A stretch of DNA of 64,000 nucleotides from Amborella trichopoda (Eukaryota; Streptophyta; Magnoliopsida; Amborellales; Amborellaceae): positions 1,064,512 to 1,128,511 of the forward strand of contig NW_006499436.1 of NCBI RefSeq assembly GCF_000471905.2, given 5' to 3'. Below, piece after piece: positions 26,001 to 33,170 of this stretch. A model generated the notes under the pieces. It saw only the letters and a program-made list of their open reading frames with translations, was not told where the DNA came from and did not search any database. Position 1 is the stretch's first letter, and the number at the start of each line of letters is the position of its first letter. The translations under genes and the position numbers were made by a program.

Positions 26001-29000
26001 CTCGCAGCTCATTTGTCATGGTTGCAGAAAAGAGAAGAGTTTGTCGTTCTTTTGGTAAGCTTTGAAATATTACTTTAAGTTCTTCCTCAAAACCAACATC
26101 CAAAACCCTGTCTGCCTCATCCAAAACTAGAAACTGAAATTTAAAATCAGCATCAGAATTTTCAGGAAATTTCTGAAAAGGAAGAATGTATTCAACATAT
26201 TTATAAATAATTCAAAAACACCATACAGCCATGTACCGATCAGATTATCACGTCAACTAGAGACTGATAAATAGTCAATAATAGGAGAAGTCAAAAAATG
26301 GAAGTTTTGCAATGAATAGAAAAGAACACTATCACTCATCAGAACATTAGAGTGCAATATGCCAAACAATACTAAATAAAAAAGACCAATATTTATATGA
26401 ACTCCTAAAAATCAGGAAAATTACTACATCAAAGACACCCCAATAATAATTCTAAATAAATGAAAAGTGCAAACCAGTGTTTGATATGAAGTGTACTGAT
26501 GGGGATACAACAAAGACATTATATCTTAATTAAAATTCTAGAGGCAAGCAAAATTGCAACTCTCATAATCTGCCCAATAAGTCTTCCCATATTTTTAGCC
26601 TGGTAAGGCATGTCTAATTAGGGCAAGGCCGCCTAATTCCGAAACACTGAAAGAAAGCTCTAACAGAAGTGAAGAAGCCTGTTTTTATTATTACTTTTAG
26701 CAACTGATAAGAGAGCCCTTGCAGCTTACCTCATCAAGCACAAATGAAAGATTACTGAACCCCCTTATGCCCCTAATCAGGCCAAACTCTACGATAGAAG
26801 CTCAATTACAAGCTTTTTGCATTAAAATTGCAACTCTCATAATCTGCCCGATTAGTCTTCCCATATTTTTAGCCTGGTAAGGCATGTGTAATTAGGGCAA
26901 GGCGCCTAATTCCAAAACACTGAAAGAGAGCTCTTACAGAAGTGAAGAAGCCTCTTTTTTATTATTCCTTTTAGCAACTGATGAGAGAGCCTTGTAGCTT
27001 ACCTCATCAAACACAATGAAGGTTTCCTAAACCCCCTTATGCCCCTAATCAGGCCAAACTCTAAGATAGAAGCTCAATCACAAGCTTTTTGCACTTAGAA
27101 ATCCATATCCATGTTATCTATCAAGGAAAAGAAAATAAAAAACAAACCCAAGCCCATATCTTGAGCTGAAATTTTTGTATACTAATGTATGACGCTCAAC
27201 TCATCCTCCCCGACCAACAATCATCCTCAACATTTTAAAATGCCAAAGACAGGCAATATAAAAAGAATCCGTGTTCCTCCAACCAGCCACCCTAAACTCG
27301 AGGAATTGTCCTCCTTATGTCAGTCGATGAAATACATCAACCTTTAAATTCCCCAAAATTTACTTTTTCTTGATCTCTCTTTTGTCTTTCGATCAAATAG
27401 TTCCCACATTCTTCACATGGCCTCTCTTCTTCTGAGGTAGTGATGCGCAAGCGAAACAAACATTAAATTCGTCAATAAGGTACAATGTTTTAAAATGCAG
27501 GATATGGTCCTGATGTGGTGGGGGGCAATGCGGTGATACAGCTCAATGCAGTCCAGACACGGGTGCATCACTCCGATGAGGTTAATAAATATAAAAAAAT
27601 TAAAAAAAATAGGTTAATATTTGGATAAAAATATGGAGGTGATTTATGTGATAGTAGGTATTTAATTTATTGATTAACTCTAATATTATCAGTTGTTGGA
27701 GACCCTGAATCCTCTGATAGCAGACATTAGAAATAGAAACTAGAAACTAACTTTATAGAAGACATTAGGGGCATGTTTGGTTCGTATGAAAATGGTTTCT
27801 TAGATATTATTTTATTAGAAAATAACGAATTTATCACGTTTGGTTCGTTACAAGAGTAAGAAATCTTTTTACCTATGAAATTAAATCAGGGGCGGCAGGG
27901 ATGTAAGTAAGGCTGCCATCGGGCCGGGCAGGCCCGAGGATTGGCATAGCACGAAAATACTTTGGCCTGCCCCGGTAAGGCCCGACCCGAAAAGTGTACC
28001 AAAAATCCCACCCCGGCCCCGAATGTGTACTATCAAAGCCCGGCCCAGCCCAACCCCACTAGAAAAGAATACATTGGGCCTGGGCCTAGGCCCGCCCCAG
28101 CCCATTAAGAAGTCCTCCCTTTTATTTATTTTGTTTTATTTCACTCTTCACACTTTTTTTATTTGTAGTAAGCCAAAAATATTTTTTAGAAAATTTAAAA
28201 AAATATTGGATTTCTAGAGAGAAAGAGATATTGGGTTTTTAGAAAAAGAGATTGGGATTTTAGAGAGAGAAAGAGATATTGGTTTCTAGAGAGAGATAAT
28301 GAGTTTTTAGAAAGAGGAGAGATTGGGATTTTAGAGAGAAAGAGAGATTGGGTTTTTAGAGAGAGAAAGAGATTGATTTCTAGAGAGAAAAATAACTTGG
28401 ATTTCTAAAGAGAGAAAGAGAGCTTCAATTTCTAGAGAGAGAAATAGAGATTGGGTTTCTAGAGAAAGAGGAATTTTAGATAGATAATGGGATTTAAGAT
28501 AGAGAAAGAGAGATTGAGTTTCTAGAGAGAGGGTGGGTTTTAAGCGAAAGAGATATTGGATTTCTAGAGCGAGAGGATGGGTTTTTAGAGAGAGAGATTG
28601 GGTTTCTAGAGATATAATAGCTTTTAGAGAGAGATAGAAAGAGAAAGAGATATTGGGTTTGTAGAGAGAGCATAAGATAATGGGTTTTAGAAAGAGAAAG
28701 AGTGGGTTTCTAGAGAGAACGGGTTTTAGAGAGAGAACGATAGGTTGGGTTTAGAGAGAGATGGGTTTTTAGAGAGAGATTGGGTTTCCAGAGAGAGAAA
28801 GTGTTTTTCGCGAGAGAAATAGAGATTGGGCTTCTAGAGTGACATAATGGGTTTTTAGAGAGAGAGAAAGACATATTGGGTTTCTAGAGTGAGAATGGGT
28901 CTTTAAAGAGAGATTGATTTTCTAGAGAAAAAATAGGTTTTTAGAGAAAAAGAGAAATGTATTTTTAGAGAGAATAAGTTTTTAAAGAGAGAATGGGTTT

Positions 29001-32000
29001 TTAGAAAGAGAAAGAGAGATTGGGTTTTAGAGAAAAACAGTTTTTAAAGAGAGAATGAGTTTTTTGAGAGGGAAAGAGAATGGAATTTTAGAGGGAGAAA
29101 GAGAGATTGGATTTCTAGAGAGATAATGGGTTTTTGGAGAGAGATTGGTGTTCCAACAAGAATGGATTTTTAGATAGAAAGATTGGGTTTTTAGAAAGAG
29201 AATGGGTTTTTAGAAAGAGAATGGGTTTTTAGAGAGAGAATGGGTTTTTAGAAAGAGATGAGAGATTGGATTTCGAGAGAGAATGGGTTTTTAGAGAGAG
29301 AAAGATAATGGATTTTTAGAAAGGGCAAGAAAGATTGTGTTTCTTGAAAGACAGTAGGCATTTAGATAGAGAAACAGATATTGGGTTTCTAGAGAGAGAG
29401 GATGGATGGATTTTAGAGAAAACGACTGGATTTTTAGAGAGAGAAAGAGAGCTTGGATTTCTAGAGAGAGAGAGAATAGCTTACATTCTAGATTCCTAGA
29501 TTCCCAAATAGTTTACCAAACAAAAGAAAACAATTTCATAGGAAATCTAGATAGTATTACCAAACATGAGAAAAAAAACATGTGAAATCTAAATCTAAGA
29601 AATCTATTTCCTAAGAAATTAATTTCCTACAAGAAAACTATTTCACGCAAACCAAACGTGCCCTAGAACTTAGAAGACATCATATTATCATCATTCATAA
29701 ACATCAAAAGAGACATCATATTAAAACTTAGAAGACATCTTCTAGGCCCTTGAAACCCTTGATATGTTGACGAATCTATGCTCAAACTTCTTCAAAACAA
29801 CACCCAAGCTAATCCCAATCGACAACCCAATGAACATCTAGAGCAAATAGACAATTTTTTTCAAAAGAGAAATTTTCCCCACATTTGTTTTTCCTCTTCA
29901 TTTGATCCACAAACAGCCACATTTGTGGCTGTTTTTTGTGTTTGGGGGTTTAATACGCCCAAAACCCTTCCCAGGGGGGAATTGACAAAAATACCCATGC
30001 TCATGGGCACTATTTCCGCCCATGAGCCACGCGATGCGGCTGCATATGCAGTGGGATGTAGTGAATATGCTGGCGCATCCCACCAAAGCACACATTCGCC
30101 TCTATGCGGCCCAGTGTTCTAAAAGGCGGACCACCCAGTGCCTAGGCGGTCCAAAGGGCCAGGGCGCCTACCCCTGGGAGGCTGCTTAGACGTTAGAGGA
30201 AACCGCCTGGTCAGGCGCCTAAGGTGGGGTTTTTTTAAATAAAAAAGGGGGATAAGGGAGAGTTTAGGGTTCATTTACAACCTAAACCCCATTAGAGCCT
30301 ATTTTAGAGAGAGAGCAACCTCAAAAAACTAGTTTTTTGACATTACCCTAGGATCAAAGGCTTTCTCAAAGTTTCGAGTATGAACTACGAGTGTGGATCA
30401 TGGATAATTTCTTTCATTTTTGTTTTCCTCCTCTTGATTGTGTATTGTGGTTTGGTAACTTTGGTTTGTAAATTTTAAGTTTTAACCATGTGTGGAGTGT
30501 GGATTATGGATAATTGGATATGAACTTATGAAGTATGGAGGAGTCTATGGGCTATGTGGACTTGTGGACGATAGACCATTTGATGAGCCTTATATCCCTA
30601 ATTCTTATGTGTTATTTCTGGTTTTCATTCATTTCTTTGTAAAGAATTGACGTGCTATCTTGAATTATGGACTAAAATACGCCTCAATATGTATTTTTAA
30701 ATTTTTTACACAAAGCCCAACCCTCAAAACTAACTTTTCTTTCTACTAGGCTACCTAGGTTCTAGGCGTCCGCCTAGGCACTGGGCAGTCTCCCCCCCCC
30801 CCCCAGCCACCCAGGCGCCACCCAACATTTTTTGAAACAGTGTCGCGGCCACATTTTAAAACAATGATAAGGTATTGTCCTAAAGTGCAATTGTATAAAT
30901 GCGCTAACCTAGCCCATGACCATCAGAACCCATATCTGTATAATCATTGTCTCGTCATAGTCGATCAAACACATCAACCTTTGAAGTTTCCAAGTTCTTC
31001 TTTTTTTCTTTCTTTCTTTTGTCCTTTGATGAATAGTCCCACATTCTTCACTTGGTCTCTCTTCTTCTAAGACACTGCTGTAATCTAACATATGACCACC
31101 AAAAGTCTACTTCTTCAGTGTAGATACAATCCACGAAAACAAAAAAGAAGAAACAAACACAAAAGAAAAAAACAACCAACCACAATGCAAAAATATACAT
31201 GGTTTGGCAACGTGCCTACGTCCACGGGAGATGAGAGCTTCTTTACTGACAATGGAGAATAGGGTTACAATAGCTCTCTTTTCATCACGTCTCTCTGTTC
31301 TCTCTGATTACAAAGTAATCAACGTTTTTCCCTTAACCCTAAAAGAACACCCATCGCGACAATATATAGAGTCCGGTACAAATTACCAAAATACCCATGT
31401 ATAAATACCCATGCATGGATATATATCGAGTCTCAAATAGATGGTACAAATTACCGAAATATCCTTGTACGGATATTCGAATTTCGAGCTTTCGGCCCTC
31501 CGGGCTTTTAACCGCCCTACGGAGTTGTCCTTTTGACTCTACCTTGACAGAACTATTTCTTCATAATACAAGACATCAATCCTCAACATTCAGAACTTTC
31601 TCTTCAGAGATTTTAATCACCTAATTACAACTATGATGAAAACACCACCTATTTGCAATGAAAATAAGGCTTGCTCATAAGAAGCCAGAACACTAAAAAC
31701 AGGCCTCCTTGAGCACCCAACAACACATAGAGGGGAAAAAAATAAATCCAAAGGCCAACTCATGTGGTTGATATAACTCAATTCCCAACAATAAAACAAA
31801 CCAACTAACCTGATCCCTCTGTATGAGAAAAGAAAAAAATGAGAAACGACCATACACATATCATTTGCTTGACCCTTTTGTCACATAGTAGCATCCACAA
31901 CATAAGAAAAGGAAAAGGAAAAAAAAAAGAGAAAATAATACACTCCTAAGGTGAAGCTCATAAAATTAATTCAATATTTTTAAAACAATATACAAACATC

Positions 32001-32938
32001 AAACAAATGGGATGAGTAAAAGGCAGATAATTCAATTCCCACATAATCCATCTCCCAATCAGCCAATCTTTGCATGGTACAATGAAACACAAAAAATAAA
32101 AATTATAGACTACCAATTCTGAATATTGCAAATCTATTAAAAACATTTCAATATTTTTTCATGTTTTTTTGATAGCTCAATCAAGTAGACATAGTAGCAG
32201 GCACGTAACTGTAGATCCCCAATTACCAACCTCAACAGCAGTCTAATTCCCAAAAACTCAATGAAAACAAATAAAGCACAAAAAAAAAGGATAACAATAA
32301 AAAGAAAATAAATGAGAGAAAAATAAAAGTACACTCACCCTGGTCTTGGAGAAAACTGCAGGCAACTCAGGATTTGCAGTAAGCAACACCTTAATTCGCC
32401 CTGGAGTAGCAACCACAACATGAGGCCTCTGCATCAAAGCCTTTGCCTGTGTGATCATGTCCATACCTCCCACCACAACAGTACAACGAAGATGCAAAGA
32501 AGAACCCAATGCCCTAAACTGCTCAGCCAACTGATAAGCCAGCTCTCTGGTTGGTGTAATCACTAGAGAGAAGACCCCATACGGGTTCTCCGAGAGTTTT
32601 TGAAGAATGGGGAGAGCAAAAGCAGCAGTTTTTCCGCTACCAGTCTCAGCTAAACCTAGTACATCTTTCCCTTTGAGGATTTGGGGCACGCAGTGTTGCT
32701 GAACAGGTGTGGCTTTCTTCATGCCGAGCTCTTTGCAGGTCTGTGTGGCCCACTCCGAGAGGCCGAGCTCCTCGAAGGTTTCCAGATCATTGGAAGAGAA
32801 AGGTTTACGATTTTTTCCTTCTTCTTCAGGTATTAGGGTTTTGGTGGGGCTGCTAATGAAGGCGGGTCTCTTTTTGAGGTATTTGCTGGAGAAGAGAGAA
32901 AAGGGTCTTGTTTCTTCTAGGGGGTCAGTAGCGTCCAT
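10240..32938 (-). CDS. RH36: DEAD-box ATP-dependent RNA helicase, RH36/DDX49 type
   Basis: Six exons on the minus strand (32938-32339, 26133-25811, 14830-14627, 14512-14431, 11806-11708, 10380-10240) total 1449 bp, keep phase at every GT-AG junction, and encode 482 residues with one stop (TGA at 10242-10240). All helicase motifs are present: Q motif about 54-81, motif I AETGSGKT 97-104, Ia PTRELA 129-134, Ib TPGR 178-181, DEAD 205-208, SAT 236-238, motif [13 protein letters not shown] 353-364, motif [13 protein letters not shown] 383-393, then a basic Lys/Arg tail. Length and motif spacing fit plant RH36 (SLOW WALKER3), related to yeast Dbp8 and animal DDX49. That family acts in the nucleolus in 18S rRNA processing and small-subunit assembly. 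The gene appears intact. Its size comes from transposon- and virus-filled introns 1, 2 and 4. Start choice: first ATG, in good plant context (AACAATGG). Confidence 0.95.
10381..11707 (-). other. RH36 intron 5
   Basis: 1327 bp of single-copy-looking AT-rich intron. I see no transposon end or alternative exon in it. Confidence 0.7.
11708..11806 (-). CDS. RH36: RH36 exon 5 (residues 404-436)
   Basis: A 99-bp exon between acceptor TTGGGCAG and donor AAG|GTTAGC, in phase 0. It encodes [15 protein letters not shown] followed by an acidic/basic stretch. This corresponds to the 'lihkIEe' segment just after the helicase core in this family. Confidence 0.93.
11807..14430 (-). other. RH36 intron 4
   Basis: 2624 bp. 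It holds poly(A)/poly(C) tracts near 12500, a GGT-rich minisatellite at 13351-13690 and a CA repeat at 14240-14262. The phrases 'gggtgtttgattgtta' near 13305 and 'gaatcaaacatacac' near 13803 are inverted and may be the ends of a small transposon enclosing the minisatellite. Confidence 0.6.
13351..13690. repeat. Degenerate GGT/GTGGTG minisatellite
   Basis: About 340 bp dominated by GGT triplets with G and A interruptions, strongly strand-biased (G-rich on plus). Its minus-strand frames give artificial His/Pro/Thr-rich open stretches, which I do not accept as proteins. Confidence 0.9.
14431..14512 (-). CDS. RH36: RH36 exon 4 (residues 376-403)
   Basis: An 82-bp exon after acceptor TGATGCAG. 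It encodes [18 protein letters not shown], helicase motif VI with the arginine-finger residues, and ends ACTCAG|GTTTGT in phase 0. Confidence 0.95.
14587..14607. repeat. (AT)n microsatellite in RH36 intron 3
   Basis: Uninterrupted AT dinucleotides occupy part of the 114-bp intron 3, about 20 bp past the intron's donor site. Confidence 0.95.
14627..14830 (-). CDS. RH36: RH36 exon 3 (residues 308-375)
   Basis: Starts after acceptor GGAACAG, completing the split Arg codon. It contains [20 protein letters not shown] (motif V region) and VINYDIP, and ends CCAAG|GTCCCT in phase 2. It lies between the 11-kb intron 2 and a 114-bp intron 3. Confidence 0.95.
15151..15392. repeat. Host intron direct repeat, left copy
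   Basis: This intron sequence (from the CT-rich run through 'catgacataccccactagcc' to 'attatccat') recurs at 23008-23280 at about 90% identity by eye. The two copies bracket the viral block. Confidence 0.85.
15555..17000 (-). pseudogene. Caulimovirid movement protein, inverted partial copy
   Basis: On the minus strand this reads the same movement-protein stretch as 17222-18430, recognisable by [15 protein letters not shown] and 'KNRRIIPK', then runs into the linker after it. It is split over several frames (16672-16469, 16517-16329, 16342-15995) with stops. It has only one copy of the 120-bp linker repeat that is doubled in the forward copy. Identity to the forward copy is roughly 82-85% by eye. 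Confidence 0.85.
17222..18430 (+). pseudogene. Caulimovirid movement protein, forward copy
   Basis: A 97-residue open stretch (17222-17515) is followed by an inserted RTE tail and then by frame-broken segments. 17827-18027 contains the movement-protein core '[15 protein letters not shown]'. Movement proteins of this family form tubules through plasmodesmata for cell-to-cell spread. This copy is disrupted by stops and the insertion and cannot give a full product. Confidence 0.85.
17516..17568 (+). mobile_element. RTE-type LINE 3' tail inserted in viral movement protein
   Basis: 'ccccaattaattgggaaaag' followed by ATGATGATG is the extreme 3' end of plant RTE LINEs, as at 43440-43515. It interrupts the movement-protein reading at a point where the inverted copy (about 16735) is uninterrupted. 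It is extremely 5'-truncated, about 50 bp. Confidence 0.75.
18529..18768 (+). repeat. 120-bp tandem duplication in viral MP-CP linker
   Basis: Two adjacent 120-bp units, each encoding 40 residues with NEEVSSI/LxPPNKSM and [10 protein letters not shown], keep the frame open from 18460 to 18798. The inverted copy has a single unit, so the duplication arose in one copy only. Confidence 0.9.
19240..20460 (+). pseudogene. Caulimovirid capsid (Gag-like) remnant
   Basis: Scattered frames read a capsid: [11 protein letters not shown] near 19335, [14 protein letters not shown] near 19480-19520 (a GxxGxLxGWW core shared by pararetroviral capsids), and [16 protein letters not shown] near 19780. Several frameshifts and stops are present. 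A 372-bp MITE splits it at 19908, and an hAT MITE separates it from the zinc knuckle at 20468. Confidence 0.8.
19908..20279. mobile_element. MITE-B copy inserted in viral capsid
   Basis: 372 bp flanked by the direct repeat ATTAATAAAA at 19898-19907 and 20280-20289. The ends 'tatataaggttacaacctta' and 'aaggttgcaaccttata' are inverted repeats. The interior matches copies at 8040, 34960, 40318 and 57225. A 9-10 bp duplication points to a Mutator-like origin. It sits inside the capsid remnant, so it postdates the viral integration. Confidence 0.85.
20468..20801. mobile_element. hAT-type MITE inserted in viral capsid/zinc-knuckle region
   Basis: 334 bp with ends CAGTGTTTCAAAAAG and CTTTTTGAAACAGTG (one mismatch as inverted repeats) and a perfect 8-bp target duplication CCTACAAA at 20460-20467 and 20802-20809. 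An 8-bp duplication and CA(C/G)TG termini are typical of hAT elements. It is GC-rich near both ends (GGCGGTCC, GGCCGC), in contrast to the AT-rich viral DNA. A longer relative lies at 30112-30842 in opposite orientation. Confidence 0.92.
20815..20965 (+). pseudogene. Caulimovirid capsid zinc knuckle
   Basis: A Lys/Arg-rich run precedes CCKCG. After a one-base frame change comes HYANKY, so the expected CX2CX4HX4C knuckle is split by a frameshift and its last Cys reads Tyr. An acidic Glu-rich segment follows. Confidence 0.75.
21180..21646 (+). pseudogene. Caulimovirid aspartic protease remnant
   Basis: 21190-21355 reads a charged helical stretch ([25 protein letters not shown]). After stops, [14 protein letters not shown] near 21408 gives the retroviral-type DSG active-site motif, and '[10 protein letters not shown]' near 21600 gives the flap-distal ILG motif. 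The coding homology stops at about 21646, where viral promoter sequence begins directly. RT and RNase H, which should follow, are absent. Confidence 0.8.
21648..22014 (+). promoter_or_regulatory. Caulimovirid 35S-like promoter and leader, copy 1
   Basis: ACGTCA (21688-21693) is a TGACG/as-1-type element. 'cactgaggacttatctataa' ends in a TATA-like box near 21878, about 190 bp downstream, followed by a CT-rich leader. The layout resembles caulimovirus full-length-RNA promoters. Near-identical copies lie at 22127-22493 (inverted) and 22717-23010. Confidence 0.75.
22127..22493 (-). promoter_or_regulatory. Caulimovirid promoter, copy 2 (inverted)
   Basis: The reverse complement of copy 1, with TGACGT at 22448-22453 and a minus-strand TATATAAGG box at 22258-22266. 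Together with copy 1 it forms a ~367-bp inverted repeat around a ~110-bp spacer. Confidence 0.75.
22520..22715. repeat. 64-bp tandem repeat, about three units
   Basis: The unit runs from 'tgctaagaaacttaaatg' to 'cttagagtcctatcaac'. The phrase 'ttaaatgttcctattcaata' resembles reverse-complement movement-protein sequence near 16785-16865, so the units seem to be assembled from viral fragments. Confidence 0.9.
22717..23010 (+). promoter_or_regulatory. Caulimovirid promoter, copy 3
   Basis: Has ACGTCA at 22774-22779 and a proper TATATAAA at 22956-22963, the best-preserved TATA of the three. Its CT-rich leader runs into the host CT/CA microsatellite and the right host repeat. Confidence 0.75.
23008..23053. 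repeat. (CT)n(CA)n microsatellite at virus/host junction
   Basis: A pure CT run followed by a CA run. The CT part is shared by the viral leader and the host repeat, so the joint lies within it. Confidence 0.95.
23008..23280. repeat. Host intron direct repeat, right copy
   Basis: Second copy of 15151-15392, ending at the same 'gacattatccat' phrase. It continues into normal intron at 23281. Confidence 0.85.
23518..23820. repeat. Tandem duplication (~160 bp) in RH36 intron 2
   Basis: The stretch from 'cacttcatgatctcaatgct' to 'gtgcgttatttggg' occurs twice in a row. The first unit also holds a 26-bp internal duplication ('cgtatcctaatctcctgttc'). Confidence 0.9.
23820..25100 (-). pseudogene. Possible antisense non-LTR retrotransposon RT remnant
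   Basis: In minus-strand translation, fragments such as 'PLGRPF' and '[18 protein letters not shown]' recall the region after the RT catalytic core of plant L1 LINEs. Every frame is broken and no FADD-type catalytic box survives that I can see. This is weak recognition; it may be unrelated intron sequence. Confidence 0.25.
24007..24180. repeat. Tandem duplication (~95 bp)
   Basis: Two units sharing 'cataagtt(c/a)aa', 'ctcttctccag' and 'ggcatct(t)tctctctc', more diverged than the other tandem pairs nearby. Confidence 0.7.
25105..25600. repeat. Tandem duplication (~250 bp) in RH36 intron 2
   Basis: 25105-25350 and 25351-25600 share 'gtggagtacc', 'cagcaatgta(t/c)gtccaaa', 'cccactccac' and 'gatgatgttg'. 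The copies differ at many sites, so the duplication is old. Confidence 0.85.
25811..26133 (-). CDS. RH36: RH36 exon 2 (residues 201-307)
   Basis: Starts after acceptor TTTCAG with [10 protein letters not shown], the Walker B/DEAD motif. It continues through SAT (motif III) to motif IV (AIIFVSSC) and ends TGCAG|GTACAT in phase 2. Confidence 0.96.
26552..27097. repeat. 274-bp tandem duplication in RH36 intron 1
   Basis: Units start at 26552 and 26826 ('aattgcaactctcataatct') and end at 'acaagctttttgca'. They are about 93% identical by eye. Each carries 'ttacctcatcaa', which mimics a minus-strand exon/donor but is not needed by the gene model. Confidence 0.9.
27768..29663. mobile_element. Nested element with GGGCATGTTTGGTT ends
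   Basis: Left 'taggggcatgtttggttcg' and right 'caaaccaaacgtgcccta' are inverted. The subterminal parts also pair loosely ('gaaaatggtttctta' with 'aagaaaactatttcac'). The target duplication is unclear; 'agaagacat' occurs near both ends. The class is undecided (hAT or PIF/Harbinger). The interior is a GA-rich repeat array with a GC-rich patch at 27890-28110. Confidence 0.65.
28205..29480. repeat. GA-rich minisatellite array (~1.3 kb)
   Basis: Dozens of degenerate units built from 'gggtttttagagagagaa' and 'gattgggtttctagagagag', about 20-45 bp each. The plus strand is purine-rich and carries alternating 'tttttag' and 'tttctag' spacers. No reading frame makes sense. Confidence 0.95.
30112..30842. 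mobile_element. hAT-type element (731 bp), relative of 20468-20801
   Basis: Left end CAGTGTTCTAAAAGGCGGACC, right end TTTTTTGAAACAGTG. Flanks ATGCGGCC (30104-30111) and TCGCGGCC (30843-30850) match at 6 of 8. It shares GC-rich subtermini and the phrase 'ccattagagcctattttaga' with the reverse complement of the 334-bp element in the viral block. It contains a C14-like homopolymer near 30792. Confidence 0.8.
31119..31588 (-). mobile_element. Copia solo LTR in RH36 intron 1
   Basis: 470 bp bounded by TG...CA with a perfect 5-bp target duplication TTCAG at 31114-31118 and 31589-31593. In minus orientation it starts TGTTGAGGATTG. Near its 3' part it carries 'gtggacgtaggcacgttgcc', a phrase typical of Tork-type copia LTRs. 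No internal region remains, so it formed by LTR-LTR recombination. Confidence 0.92.
32339..32938 (-). CDS. RH36: RH36 exon 1 (residues 1-200)
   Basis: Exactly 200 codons, ending at donor AGG|GTGAGT. It carries a ~50-residue Ser/Lys-rich N-terminal lead, the Q motif with its conserved Phe and Gln, the Walker A motif GSGKT, PTRELA, the GG doublet and TPGR. It ends just before motif II. Confidence 0.96.
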
Positions 32939-33170
32939 TGTTAGGTAACTGGAAGAAAGACATGAAAGGTTATCTTGAGCGAATAGCTTATCTCAAATTA
33001 CATGGCTGTGAACGTGCAACAACGGTGAGAAGAGAGAAGAGAGTCCTTTCTCGAACATTTTTATTTCCTCACCCTTGTTCAGCATTAAGCCCTTACTTAG
33101 GCCTCACAAAGGTGAGGCTTCTTGTTTCTAATCGGGAAATTTTCATTTATGGGTAGTCTGGGTTCTGCAT
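32939..33170 (-). promoter_or_regulatory. RH36 5' leader and proximal promoter
   Basis: The minus-strand sequence upstream of the ATG holds a CT-rich 'ggactctcttctctcttctc' leader patch near 33030-33050 and 'aggcctaag' / 'aagggctta' motifs near 33090-33105. No canonical TATA box is evident, as is common for ribosome-biogenesis genes. The transcription start is not determinable here. Confidence 0.4.

Larger units (their letters stand above)
27483..30866. mobile_element. hAT-like element, 3.4 kb, non-coding
   Basis: Ends CAATGTTTTAAAATG and CATTTTAAAACAATG are inverted repeats. A perfect 8-bp target duplication ATAAGGTA lies at 27475-27482 and 30867-30874. No transposase is visible. It carries a nested element (27768-29663) and a second hAT MITE (30112-30842) only 24 bp from its right end. 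Confidence 0.88.
26134..32338 (-). other. RH36 intron 1
   Basis: 6205 bp between donor AGG|GTGAGT and acceptor TTTCAG. It contains a 274-bp tandem duplication, a 3.4-kb hAT-like element with nested insertions and a copia solo LTR, all listed separately. The remainder is AT-rich. Confidence 0.9.

Noticed and set aside
26700..27020. 'cttacctcatcaa' blocks resembling a minus-strand exon end (xFVLDE|GT) in the tandem repeat
   Set aside because: The real DEAD exon (26133-25811) joins exon 1 directly in phase; these blocks have no matching acceptor or open frame and are duplicated intron.
28205..29480. CRISPR-like or telomere-like repeat array
   Set aside because: Units are degenerate and variable in length without spacers; this is a eukaryotic purine minisatellite.
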